Positions 24,142 to 30,993 of a DNA stretch of 30,993 bases are shown here, piece after piece. The stretch spans positions 1 to 30,993 of the forward strand of contig NZ_CAJTLL010000020.1 of the NCBI RefSeq assembly GCF_910577135.1, given 5' to 3'. Position 1 is the first letter of the stretch. Each line of letters opens with the position of its first letter. The notes under the pieces were generated by a model that ran no database searches, had not been told where the DNA came from, and saw nothing but the letters and a program-made list of their open reading frames with translations. Made by a program: the position numbers and the translations under genes. The stretch is from an uncultured Helicobacter sp. GTDB lineage: Bacteria > Campylobacterota > Campylobacteria > Campylobacterales > Helicobacteraceae.

Positions 24142-25035
24142 TTATAGCACTCTTTGCTCGGTGCGTTTTGTCGCATCAAGGAATGTATACCCAAATGAGA
24201 GGGAAAAGCCAATGAAAAGATTGCTCCCTATTTCGTCTATATACCTTCCTTGCAGAGCATAATACTTCACAAAAGGAGCAATGGCTAGTTTTTTATAAAG
24301 CTTTGTATCCACACGTGCTTCTATTTCAAGCTGATATAGGGGGTTATAGCTCTCTGGCGCGGAGCTGTGAAGATAATGACGCAAGTTGGTATAGTAGTAG
24401 AATTTAGAATCTTTGCTAAATTTATACTCGATTTTTATGCCACTCTCCCAACCATAGTTTTTTGACGCTGTGCTTTTAGCAAAGTCTTCTTCAGTAAAAA
24501 TATTAATATGTAAATCTTTAAGATATACTCCATCAAAGAGCTTTGCCCCTGCATTTAAACGCACGATTTGCCGCCTATCTTCAAAGCCACTTTGATAGTT
24601 TGCCTTGAGAAATGGACCAACTTCAAAGCCCCCTACAAACGTAGGGACATACCAGATTCTATGTGTGTAGTCTGTGGAAATAAGGATTCTATCTAATGTG
24701 GTGTTATTGATACGTTCATTCCCACGCACAAGGATAGTGCGTCCATATTCTGCAAGGGCGGAGTTAAAAATCACATAACGTGGTGCATAAAAATCGACCC
24801 CTAAGTCAAAATACCCCTGCCCAATCAGCTGCGAATCTCCGCTAATGCGGCTATCTGAGAAACTTTCATATTCAGTTTGCCCCTGTATAGAGGTAGAGCT
24901 AACATTAGCCGCTATACGTTTTAGCTCGATATGCCACCCACGTTTATCTGGGTTTACGTCAATACCCACGCCATAAAGAGACATCACGCAAAAAATACAT
25001 AAGCATAATATTTTCACACCAAGACATTTATTCAT
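24142..25035 (-). CDS. Predicted outer-membrane beta-barrel protein
   Basis: This is a 297-residue exported protein. The signal peptide covers about residues 1-23 (ILCLCIFCVMSLYGVG). The mature part is built of alternating polar and hydrophobic stretches with aromatic ends and tight turns (WHIELKRIAANVSSTSIQG, QGYFDLGVDFYAPRYVIF, YLKDLHINIFTEEDF, FYYYTNLRHYL), ending with IGFSLSFGYTFL. This pattern fits an outer-membrane barrel of roughly 10-12 strands, although no domain name is certain. It does not resemble the Hop porins. Its ATG overlaps the rarA stop by 8 bases, so it is the last gene of the cbpA-hspR-rarA operon and may share heat-shock control. Function unknown. Confidence 0.78.
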   Translation of the reverse strand: MNKCLGVKILCLCIFCVMSLYGVGIDVNPDKRGWHIELKRIAANVSSTSIQGQTEYESFSDSRISGDSQLIGQGYFDLGVDFYAPRYVIFNSALAEYGRTILVRGNERINNTTLDRILISTDYTHRIWYVPTFVGGFEVGPFLKANYQSGFEDRRQIVRLNAGAKLFDGVYLKDLHINIFTEEDFAKSTASKNYGWESGIKIEYKFSKDSKFYYYTNLRHYLHSSAPESYNPLYQLEIEARVDTKLYKKLAIAPFVKYYALQGRYIDEIGSNLFIGFSLSFGYTFLDATKRTEQRVL

Positions 25036-26245
25036 TATCTATTGTCTCATTTTTAATCTTTGCTAACCACTCATTGAGCGTCTTTTCAAATCCTTTTGTA
25101 GTGGATTCTACCACATCTAAAGGCTCTTTTAGGTAATCTTGTGCTACCCAACCACCAAAATCGTGTGGATAGAGGTAATCTTTATGGTGTTGCGTGATAT
25201 GAGGCGGCACTTCTGGCGCATAGCCCTCTTTAATCATCTCCAAAGCCTTGTTAATAGCCTTGTAAGCGGTATTGCTCTTAGGTGAAGAGGCGAGGTAAAT
25301 CACACATTGAGAGAGGATAATACGCGCTTCAGGATAGCCAATCTTACCAACGGCAAGCATTGTGCTTGTAGCAAGATTGAGCGCATTTGGATTAGCATTG
25401 CCAATATCCTCACTTGCCAAAATTACCAATCGCCGCGCGATAAACTCTGGATTCTCATTACTCGCAATCAGCCGCGCGAGATAATGCACACTTGCTTGCA
25501 CATCACTACCACGAATGGACTTAATCATCGCGCTAATGAGATTATAATGGCTATCTGCCTCACTTGCCCCATCGTGAAGTGCAAATGGGCGTATGGATTT
25601 TAATATCTCTAGTGTAATAGTCTTATCATCTATGCTTAGGGCGACATCAAGGAGATTAAGCATAGCCCGCGCGTCTCCCACACTAGAGAAAATGAGATAA
25701 TCTCTTGCATCTTGTGGTATGGAGGGATTCTTATCAAAATGTGTGTGTATGTAGCTAAGAGCGTGTGTGAGTATGCTCTCTAGATGTGCTGGGCTTAGAG
25801 GCTTTAGCTCAAAGAGAAAGCTACGTGATCGAATGGCATTAGTGAGCGTAAAAAAGGGATTATAAGTACTAGCACCAAAGATAATAGCACTATAAGATTC
25901 CATAATGGGTAGCAAAACCTCCTGTTGAGCGCGATTAATACGATGGACTTCATCAATAAACACAAGCGGCTGAAACAAAGAATCCTCATAACTTTTGACA
26001 AATTGCCTTAATTCCTCTATCTTAAAAGTTGTGGCATTATAGAACATAAAGGGCTTTTTTAATGCCTCTGCGATGAGTTTAGCTAATGTCGTTTTACCCA
26101 CACCGGGCGGTCCATACAAAAAGCAATGCGCCAAAGCGTTGTTTTTAAGCATTTTAAAAAGCGGGGCACTAGGTGCGATTAAATGCTCTTGTGCGATAAA
26201 ATCCTCTAAGGTCGTGGGGCGGAGTAGTGAAGCGAGATTTAGCAA
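25028..26245 (-). CDS. rarA: Replication-associated recombination protein A (AAA+ ATPase)
   Basis: This 405-residue AAA+ ATPase of the RarA/MgsA/WRNIP1 family acts at stalled replication forks. Walker A LYGPPGVGKTTLAK is at about residues 43-56, Walker B PLVFIDEVHRI near 100 and sensor 1 IIFGASTYNPFFTL after it. The C-terminal tetramer part shows DVQASVHYLARLIASNENPEFIARRL and PNALNLATSTMLAVGKIGYPEARIIL. The start appears to be TTG at 26245 (LLNLASLLRPTTLEDFI) with only a weak ribosome site, so it probably depends on coupling to hspR, whose stop lies 9 bases upstream in the same frame. The order matches H. pylori HP1024-HP1026. Confidence 0.94.
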   Translation of the reverse strand: MLNLASLLRPTTLEDFIAQEHLIAPSAPLFKMLKNNALAHCFLYGPPGVGKTTLAKLIAEALKKPFMFYNATTFKIEELRQFVKSYEDSLFQPLVFIDEVHRINRAQQEVLLPIMESYSAIIFGASTYNPFFTLTNAIRSRSFLFELKPLSPAHLESILTHALSYIHTHFDKNPSIPQDARDYLIFSSVGDARAMLNLLDVALSIDDKTITLEILKSIRPFALHDGASEADSHYNLISAMIKSIRGSDVQASVHYLARLIASNENPEFIARRLVILASEDIGNANPNALNLATSTMLAVGKIGYPEARIILSQCVIYLASSPKSNTAYKAINKALEMIKEGYAPEVPPHITQHHKDYLYPHDFGGWVAQDYLKEPLDVVESTTKGFEKTLNEWLAKIKNETIDNE

Positions 26246-26254
26246 AATAAGACT

Positions 26255-26617
26255 TTATTTTTTTTGAAACAAAATAATCTCATAGGAGCTTTCACTCGTT
26301 TTTAGCACATTGTTTTTACCCTTTTGCTTGGCAAGATCCTCACGCAAATCCCCTGCCATCTTATCAAGCTCATCAAGTCGATCTTTTAAACGTAGGATAA
26401 TATCGACTCCAGCGAGATTCACTCCCATATCGCGCGTAAGCTTAAGTATGGTTTTAATTTTATCAATATCGCGTTGAGAATAGAGGCGCATTTTACCATC
26501 AGTGCGCCCGGGCTGGATAAGCCCTTCTTTTTCATATTGTCGTAAGGTTTGCGGGTGGATTTCTAGAATCTTTGCCACCACGCTAATAAGATACACAGGC
26601 TCATCATAACTATACAT
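26255..26617 (-). CDS. hspR: MerR-type heat-shock repressor HspR
   Basis: This 120-residue repressor has a MerR-type winged helix: YLISVVAKILEIHPQTLRQYEKEGLIQP at the N-terminus contains the helix-turn-helix, and RLYSQRDIDKIKTILKL the wing and following helix. DRLDELDKMAGDLREDLAKQ forms the dimer coiled coil. In H. pylori HspR represses groESL, cbpA-hspR-HP1026 and hrcA-grpE-dnaK, with CbpA modulating its DNA binding. The gene is 10 bases after cbpA, which supports the same feedback circuit here. AAAGGGAGG precedes the ATG. An A8 run just before the TAA at 26255-26257 is a possible slippage site. Confidence 0.95.
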   Translation of the reverse strand: MYSYDEPVYLISVVAKILEIHPQTLRQYEKEGLIQPGRTDGKMRLYSQRDIDKIKTILKLTRDMGVNLAGVDIILRLKDRLDELDKMAGDLREDLAKQKGKNNVLKTSESSYEIILFQKK

Positions 26618-26627
26618 TTTCCCTCCT

Positions 26628-27530
26628 TTATGCGAGTTGCGCTTTTAGCATATTTTGCAATTCTTCACTTAGTGAATCTGTATGGGGCAAAATAATATTT
26701 GCCTTCACATACAAATCCCCAATAACACCGCTCTTGCGGTTTTTGATACCCTTGCCTTTAACACGGAATTTTTGATTATTTTTTGTATTGGGCGGGATTG
26801 TTAGGGTAACATCACCATAAAGCGTAGATAGGGCGATTTTACCACCAAAAAGTGCCATTTTGAGAGGAATATCAAGATTTTTAGATAAATCATCTCCCTC
26901 ACGCTCATATTCTGGTGATGGAGAAATCTGCACCTTGAGCAATAAATCGCCATATCTACCATTCTGGGTATTTCCTTTACCTTTAAGGCGGATAGTCTCT
27001 CCATCTTTAATCCCCACGGGGACTTTAATATCAAAGCTCCCGCTTCTGCCGCTATAATGATAGCTGCTCCCAAGAGCCGCACTTTCAAAAGGGATTTGAA
27101 TGCTATCTTGCACATCAAGGCTAGGTGTATTAAAATCACTAAAGCCAAAATCCCCGCTACCAAAGCTGCTAAATCCGCTATTGCCCCCACCAAAGTGGAA
27201 TCTACTTCCATTCCCCGCGCTAAATCCGCCTTGCCCAAAAATAGAGGCAAGAATATCATCGAGATTGACATTACCCCCTTGTGCGCGGGAAAAATCGTGG
27301 AAATTTTGTCCGCCAAACATCGTATCGCCGAATTTGTCATATTGTGCCTTTTTATTTTCATCGCTTAGGACTTCATAGGCGGCATTGATTTCTTTAAACT
27401 TCTCTTCAGCCTCTGGGGCTTTATTAATATCAGGGTGATATTTGCGTGCAAGTCTGCGATAGGCTTTTTTAATATCCTCAATAGAAGCGTTTTCGCTCAC
27501 TTCAAGCGTATCATAAAGACTTTTTGACAT
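26628..27530 (-). CDS. cbpA: DnaJ-class co-chaperone CbpA
   Basis: This is a 300-residue Hsp40 of the CbpA type. The J domain covers about residues 1-70 with the HPD motif in RKYHPDINK, which stimulates DnaK ATPase. A Gly/Phe-rich linker follows (about 80-135, [16 protein letters not shown]). Two C-terminal beta domains bind substrate ([41 protein letters not shown]). The DnaJ zinc finger is absent, hence CbpA rather than DnaJ. Two ATGs are adjacent; ATG 27530 ([10 protein letters not shown]) lies six bases after AGGAG and is preferred over 27533. It heads the hspR-rarA-barrel operon. A TACAAT -10 candidate lies at 27579-27584. Confidence 0.95.
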   Translation of the reverse strand: MSKSLYDTLEVSENASIEDIKKAYRRLARKYHPDINKAPEAEEKFKEINAAYEVLSDENKKAQYDKFGDTMFGGQNFHDFSRAQGGNVNLDDILASIFGQGGFSAGNGSRFHFGGGNSGFSSFGSGDFGFSDFNTPSLDVQDSIQIPFESAALGSSYHYSGRSGSFDIKVPVGIKDGETIRLKGKGNTQNGRYGDLLLKVQISPSPEYEREGDDLSKNLDIPLKMALFGGKIALSTLYGDVTLTIPPNTKNNQKFRVKGKGIKNRKSGVIGDLYVKANIILPHTDSLSEELQNMLKAQLA

Positions 27531-27563
27531 CATAAACTCCTTTAGATTCTGCAAAATAAATGA

Positions 27564-27584
27564 TTGAGTTTAAGCGTTATTGTA
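27564..27584 (-). promoter_or_regulatory. Candidate cbpA promoter with a half HspR site
   Basis: On the minus strand TACAAT (27579-27584) is suitably placed as a -10, about 49 bases before the cbpA ATG. ACTCAA (27564-27569) follows close to the predicted transcript start. ACTCAA is one half of the HAIR operator (CTTGAGT-N7-ACTCAAG) bound by HspR in other bacteria. The second half is not evident, so the assignment rests mainly on the known autoregulation of this operon. Confidence 0.4.
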
Positions 27585-27655
27585 TCATAAAAGTTTAGTA
27601 AAGTATAATAAAGGTTTGATTTTTTATTTCATCGCCTTATAAAGCTATTACAAGC

Positions 27656-27661
27656 TATAAT
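27656..27661 (+). promoter_or_regulatory. Candidate -10 of addA
   Basis: TATAAT in the context GCTATAATAAT lies 31 bases before the addA GTG, giving a leader of about 25 bases with AAAGGA near its end. A second TATAAT at 27604-27609 is further from the gene and less likely. No -35 stands out. Confidence 0.5.
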
Positions 27662-27691
27662 AATACACATTTAAATCTAAAGGAATAATGA

Positions 27692-30583
27692 GTGGCTGAC
27701 ACACAAGCGCAGTTTTTAGCTCTCAAGGCTTCGGCAGGGAGTGGCAAGACTTTTAATCTAGCTTTGCGATTTATATATTTACTTTTTTGTGGTGCAAAGG
27801 TTCATCAAATCCTCACGCTGACTTTTACCAAAAAAGCTTCTAATGAAATGCGACATCGAATCTATGAGCAATTGCATCTGCTTTTTATGAGTTTTAAACA
27901 GAACACATATAGTGAAAACTTGATTTATAAGGCATTGAGGGAAAAGGGTTTAAGCCATCAAATGCTTTATGAGCGCATAGGGGTGGTATATAATGAATTT
28001 ATACGAAGCAATCCACGTATTACAACTATTGATGCATTTTTCCATACAGTATTAAAGAAATTTTGCTGGTATGTGGGAGTTTCTGTATATTTTGAAGTAG
28101 GCAACACAAACCAAAGCAGTATTGATGAGATATTCTTAAAGCGCCTACACACAAATCAAATAGATGAAATTGTGGAATTTTGCTTTTATAATGGACTACG
28201 TATTAAGGACTTTTTACAACTTTTACATAATCTCTCCTTGCTTCCCACTCAAGACATAGAAAACGCATTTGCAAATAAGGCAGATAATGTAAGCCATATA
28301 AGTTTTAAATCAATTGAAGAAGCTATCAGGGTGCGTATGAAAAAGATAGATGATTATATCCAATCAGTAGAAGATGGGCATAAGAGTCTCAAGAAAGGTT
28401 TTTATAAAGATTCTATACAAGCTATTATCGATAGCCCTAATTATTTATTGCAATGGAGCGATCATTCACAGAGTAAAAAATTTGATTTTTCTGCGTTTGA
28501 TAATGAACGTAAGGAAATTTTAGCCTCTATACAAATGTATTTTGCAAAAAAGGAGCAAGAGGCATTAAAACAGCTTGAGCAGTATTTTAGACACTTTAAT
28601 CGAGCAAAGCATATCCATAATAGTCAGGAGAATGTGCTTAGCTTTACTGATGTGATGTTAAAAAATTATGAGCTTCTCGCACTGAATGATGATAGGGACT
28701 TTTTCTACTTTCGTCTTGATGATAAGATTACGCATATATTGCTTGATGAGTTTCAAGATACAAGTCTTACGCAATATCAAATTCTCTATCCCTTGATACA
28801 CGAAATATATTCTGGCAATGGACGCATAAATGACAGAAGTCTTTTTATCGTGGGTGATGAGAAGCAAAGTATTTATATGTTTAGAGGGAGCTTTGCGGCT
28901 GTATTTGAGGAAGCGACAAAATCTTTCACGCAAGAAAATCTCCCCTTTAATTACCGCTCAAGCCAACGTGTGATTGCCTTTAATAACCACACTTTTGCTA
29001 AATATTATAAAAATTATATACCCCAAGAATGTCCTCAAGATTCTAAAAAAGAGCAGGGCTATGTACGTGTGCTAGAAGTGGCGGCAGATAATGAATCCTT
29101 ACAAATGCAGGTGTATAACGAAGTAGAAGCACTACTCCATAAGGGCGCAGATGAGAATGATATAGCTATTTTAGTGTTTAAAAATGATGATGCTTCTCTA
29201 TTGAAAGAATATATTAATGCTCAAAATCCGCATATTCATATCATTACCCAAGCGAGTGCCTCACTCTTTGAGAAAAAGGAAGTAAAGATTCTTATATATG
29301 CACTTACTTATATTCATTTGCACACACAGCTTGTAAGTCAAGATTCAAACTCTGCTGAAGGGAGGGCAAGGCAGATAAGCAATGCTCTAAAACTTTACGA
29401 AAAGAAATTATGCAAGCTTCTTGGCAAATCTTATGCAGATTCTAAAAATATTGTTTCAAAAATAAATACTATTCCTCGCTCCTCTAATATGCCCATCTCC
29501 CAAGTAGTGCTTATGCTTATTGAGATGTTTAATATAGCGCATAGTGCGTGTATGCTGTTTTTGGAGCTAAGTTGTGAGTATGCGAGTATTGAATCCTTGC
29601 TTGATGAAATCCCCAAATTGCAGTGCAATGCCCCTACGCAAAGCAATAATGGCGTTAAGATTATGACGATACATAAGTCTAAGGGCTTAGAATTTAAATA
29701 TGTAATTTTATGCGATAGATTAAGTCAATCTCAGGCTAATAATGATAAGTTTATTTATGAATATGAAGGAACACATATCAAACATATATATTATAAAATG
29801 AAGGGAAGAGAGAACTTTGATAAGCAGTATAATCAAGCCTTAGAAGCACACAAAAAACGTCTTGAAAGGGAAGAGTATAATGTGCTATATGTGGCTTTCA
29901 CACGTGCAAAATTTGGATTAAGCATAGCCCAAAAAGCAAAAGGAAGTGCATTTGGGATTCTACAATTAGATACAAAGGGTGATGAGATACCATCTCTATG
30001 CAACCTGCAAGATGCACAAGCAACTCAAGTGCCACTTTATATACTTGAAAATATGTCATCTTTTGGGCGACAAGAAGTGTTTTTAAAATATGAGAACGAG
30101 CAAGAGGGGATTTTGAGTATGGAGCAATGGCATAATATTATTTTTGGAAATGCGTTGCATAGCGTCTTTGAGTGGTATTTGGGCTATGGGATAGCACAAG
30201 AGGATGTGTATCATATTTTGCTTAATCGCTATGGCTTTGCCTTGAGTGATGAGAGTATCTCTCAAGCTATCAAATCTGCCATAGGCTGCATACAAAGCGA
30301 GACATTTACAGCCTTAAAAAAGGGTAAAAATATAATGTGTGAAGTAAGCTATATCGCAGAAGGCTGTTTGTATCGTATCGATGTGCTTTTGTATGATGAT
30401 AGAGAATGGATTGTGCTTGATTACAAGAGTGGAGCAGCAAATAAAGAGACACAAGCAGAGCAAGTAAAAGGCTATATGAAATTCTTAAATACATTAGACA
30501 CAAAGCAGAATAAAGACATAAGAGGTTTTATTGTCTATCCGCTGAAAAAGCCAGATGGGCAGTTTTGTGAAGTGCATTTATAA
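27692..30583 (+). CDS. addA: AddA/RecB-like helicase-nuclease
   Basis: This 963-residue enzyme processes double-strand breaks for recombination as part of an AddAB-type complex. The UvrD-like helicase shows motif I LKASAGSGKTFNLAL (residues 11-25), motif Ia LTLTFTKKASNEMR, motif II HILLDEFQDTSLTQYQ, motif III FIVGDEKQSIYMFRG, motif IV LPFNYRSSQRV, motif V GVKIMTIHKSKGLEF and motif VI EEYNVLYVAFTRAK. The C-terminal RecB-type nuclease has GNALHSVFEWYLG, YRIDVLLYDDREWIVLDYKSG (the D and DxK residues) and EQVKGYMKFL. The start is GTG 27692 with AAAGGA seven bases upstream. An out-of-frame ATG at 27688 overlaps it. It is divergent from cbpA. The AddB partner is not in this window. Confidence 0.93.
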   Translation: MADTQAQFLALKASAGSGKTFNLALRFIYLLFCGAKVHQILTLTFTKKASNEMRHRIYEQLHLLFMSFKQNTYSENLIYKALREKGLSHQMLYERIGVVYNEFIRSNPRITTIDAFFHTVLKKFCWYVGVSVYFEVGNTNQSSIDEIFLKRLHTNQIDEIVEFCFYNGLRIKDFLQLLHNLSLLPTQDIENAFANKADNVSHISFKSIEEAIRVRMKKIDDYIQSVEDGHKSLKKGFYKDSIQAIIDSPNYLLQWSDHSQSKKFDFSAFDNERKEILASIQMYFAKKEQEALKQLEQYFRHFNRAKHIHNSQENVLSFTDVMLKNYELLALNDDRDFFYFRLDDKITHILLDEFQDTSLTQYQILYPLIHEIYSGNGRINDRSLFIVGDEKQSIYMFRGSFAAVFEEATKSFTQENLPFNYRSSQRVIAFNNHTFAKYYKNYIPQECPQDSKKEQGYVRVLEVAADNESLQMQVYNEVEALLHKGADENDIAILVFKNDDASLLKEYINAQNPHIHIITQASASLFEKKEVKILIYALTYIHLHTQLVSQDSNSAEGRARQISNALKLYEKKLCKLLGKSYADSKNIVSKINTIPRSSNMPISQVVLMLIEMFNIAHSACMLFLELSCEYASIESLLDEIPKLQCNAPTQSNNGVKIMTIHKSKGLEFKYVILCDRLSQSQANNDKFIYEYEGTHIKHIYYKMKGRENFDKQYNQALEAHKKRLEREEYNVLYVAFTRAKFGLSIAQKAKGSAFGILQLDTKGDEIPSLCNLQDAQATQVPLYILENMSSFGRQEVFLKYENEQEGILSMEQWHNIIFGNALHSVFEWYLGYGIAQEDVYHILLNRYGFALSDESISQAIKSAIGCIQSETFTALKKGKNIMCEVSYIAEGCLYRIDVLLYDDREWIVLDYKSGAANKETQAEQVKGYMKFLNTLDTKQNKDIRGFIVYPLKKPDGQFCEVHL

Positions 30584-30598
30584 GATGCCCTAGCCTTC

Positions 30599-30618
30599 AA
30601 ACAGAGGTTTTGTTTTTT
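30599..30618 (+). terminator. Possible weak terminator after addA
   Basis: AAAC (30599-30602), loop AGAG and GTTT (30607-30610) form a very short stem followed by TG and a T6 run (30613-30618), 16 bases after the addA stop. The stem is only four A/T-rich pairs, so this is a weak candidate. Confidence 0.25.
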
Positions 30619-30642
30619 AAATTGTGTATCTCGTATAGCTAA

Positions 30643-30993
30643 AAGCCTTACGCCAGCATAGGAATACAAGAACAGAAACTACGAGCGATAGATTTCTTTA
30701 AAATTCAAAAATAGTGGGAGAGAAGCTAAATAACAAATCATCTTCTATAAAAGAACAATTTTTCTCTGCTGCAATATAAGGAGAAAAACTTCTCTTTTGG
30801 ACAAAAGAGATTTTGACAGGAGATAAAATATTACAAATAATCGAAAGTATAAAGCCTCCATGGTTATACTACAGAATCTACCTTAAGAAAACTCATCTTA
30901 TAAGTGGTAAAATACTATTTCATCCACTCACTTTGTTTATATTCTTACTTTATTCTTTATGGGGACTTTTTGCTTATTGTAGAATAAGCATAT
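30643..30993 (+). pseudogene. Broken reading frame of unknown family, cut by window edge
   Basis: After addA the plus strand holds protein-like sequence that needs repairs. One frame (from about 30643) reads KPYASIGIQEQKLRAIDFFK and stops at 30709. The next frame picks up at 30708 with KIVGEKLNNKSSSIKEQFFS and meets TAA at 30777-30779. The same frame then stays open to the window end with KLLFWTKEILTGDKILQIIE, WLYYRIYLKKTHLISGKILF and a hydrophobic segment (about 25 residues) that looks like a membrane helix. No start codon and no family are recognisable. One frameshift in an A-rich run and one stop suggest a pseudogene, though chance cannot be excluded for the first part. The intact end may lie beyond the window. 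Confidence 0.4.

Noticed and set aside
26801..27361. A 186-codon minus-strand frame inside cbpA
   Set aside because: It overlaps the J-domain protein gene in another frame, and its composition reflects the Gly/Phe-rich linker; not a gene.
1..30993. Search for CRISPR arrays, insertion sequences, tRNA or rRNA genes, phage or restriction genes
   Set aside because: No regular direct repeats with spacers, no transposase motifs, no cloverleaf or rRNA-like sequence and no defence gene signatures were seen.

Overview
The window reads as ordinary chromosome of an epsilonproteobacterium (Campylobacterota), most likely an enterohepatic Helicobacter. The DNA is AT-rich. Several blocks keep gene orders I recall from H. 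pylori: HP0568/0569-HP0577 (ychF, pepA, dedA, apt, coiled-coil protein, rpiB, lepB, folD); HP0738-HP0741 (ddl, hydrolase, murF, HIT); HP1361-1362 with HP1364-1365 (comEC, dnaB, sensor kinase, regulator); and HP1024-1026 (cbpA, hspR, rarA). These blocks are joined differently here, and extra genes interrupt or extend them. No rRNA, tRNA, insertion sequence, phage, CRISPR array or restriction system is visible.

Layout. 1-6666 (minus): a compact operon running folD, lepB, rpiB, a membrane coiled-coil protein, apt, dedA, pepA, ychF and the start of a further gene that leaves the window. 6732-7061 (plus): a small secreted monoheme cytochrome c, divergent from folD. 7103-7921 (minus): a decayed DASS/SLC13-type anion transporter. 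8031-16103 (minus): a long run in the order DUF3343 Se/S-carrier-like protein, uvrA, ddl, alpha/beta hydrolase, acylphosphatase, murF, HIT hydrolase, secreted ankyrin protein. 16480-19711 (plus): TauE/SafE permease, secreted DUF1104 protein, OmpR-type regulator and sensor kinase. 19780-22577 (minus): dnaB and comEC. 22835-23431 (minus): 2-Cys peroxiredoxin with a clear operator-like palindrome. 23478-24141: gene-poor, with possible gene debris. 24142-27530 (minus): the heat-shock operon cbpA-hspR-rarA, extended by a predicted outer-membrane barrel. 27692-30583 (plus): addA. 30643-30993: a broken reading frame running off the end.

The genes serve mostly core functions: DNA repair and recombination (UvrA, RarA, AddA), replication and DNA uptake (DnaB, ComEC), peptidoglycan precursor synthesis (Ddl, MurF), protein export, folate and purine metabolism, stress defence and two-component signalling. 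I see no defence island or obviously new multi-gene system. The most unusual whole-window signal is the heptamer AGATTCT/AGAATCT, which I count by eye at about 49 copies, several-fold above a rough composition-based expectation. Secondary leads are the DUF3343 gene, the DUF1104-regulator-kinase block with its T-tract-rich kinase start, the barrel protein appended to the HspR operon, and the palindrome at the peroxiredoxin promoter.
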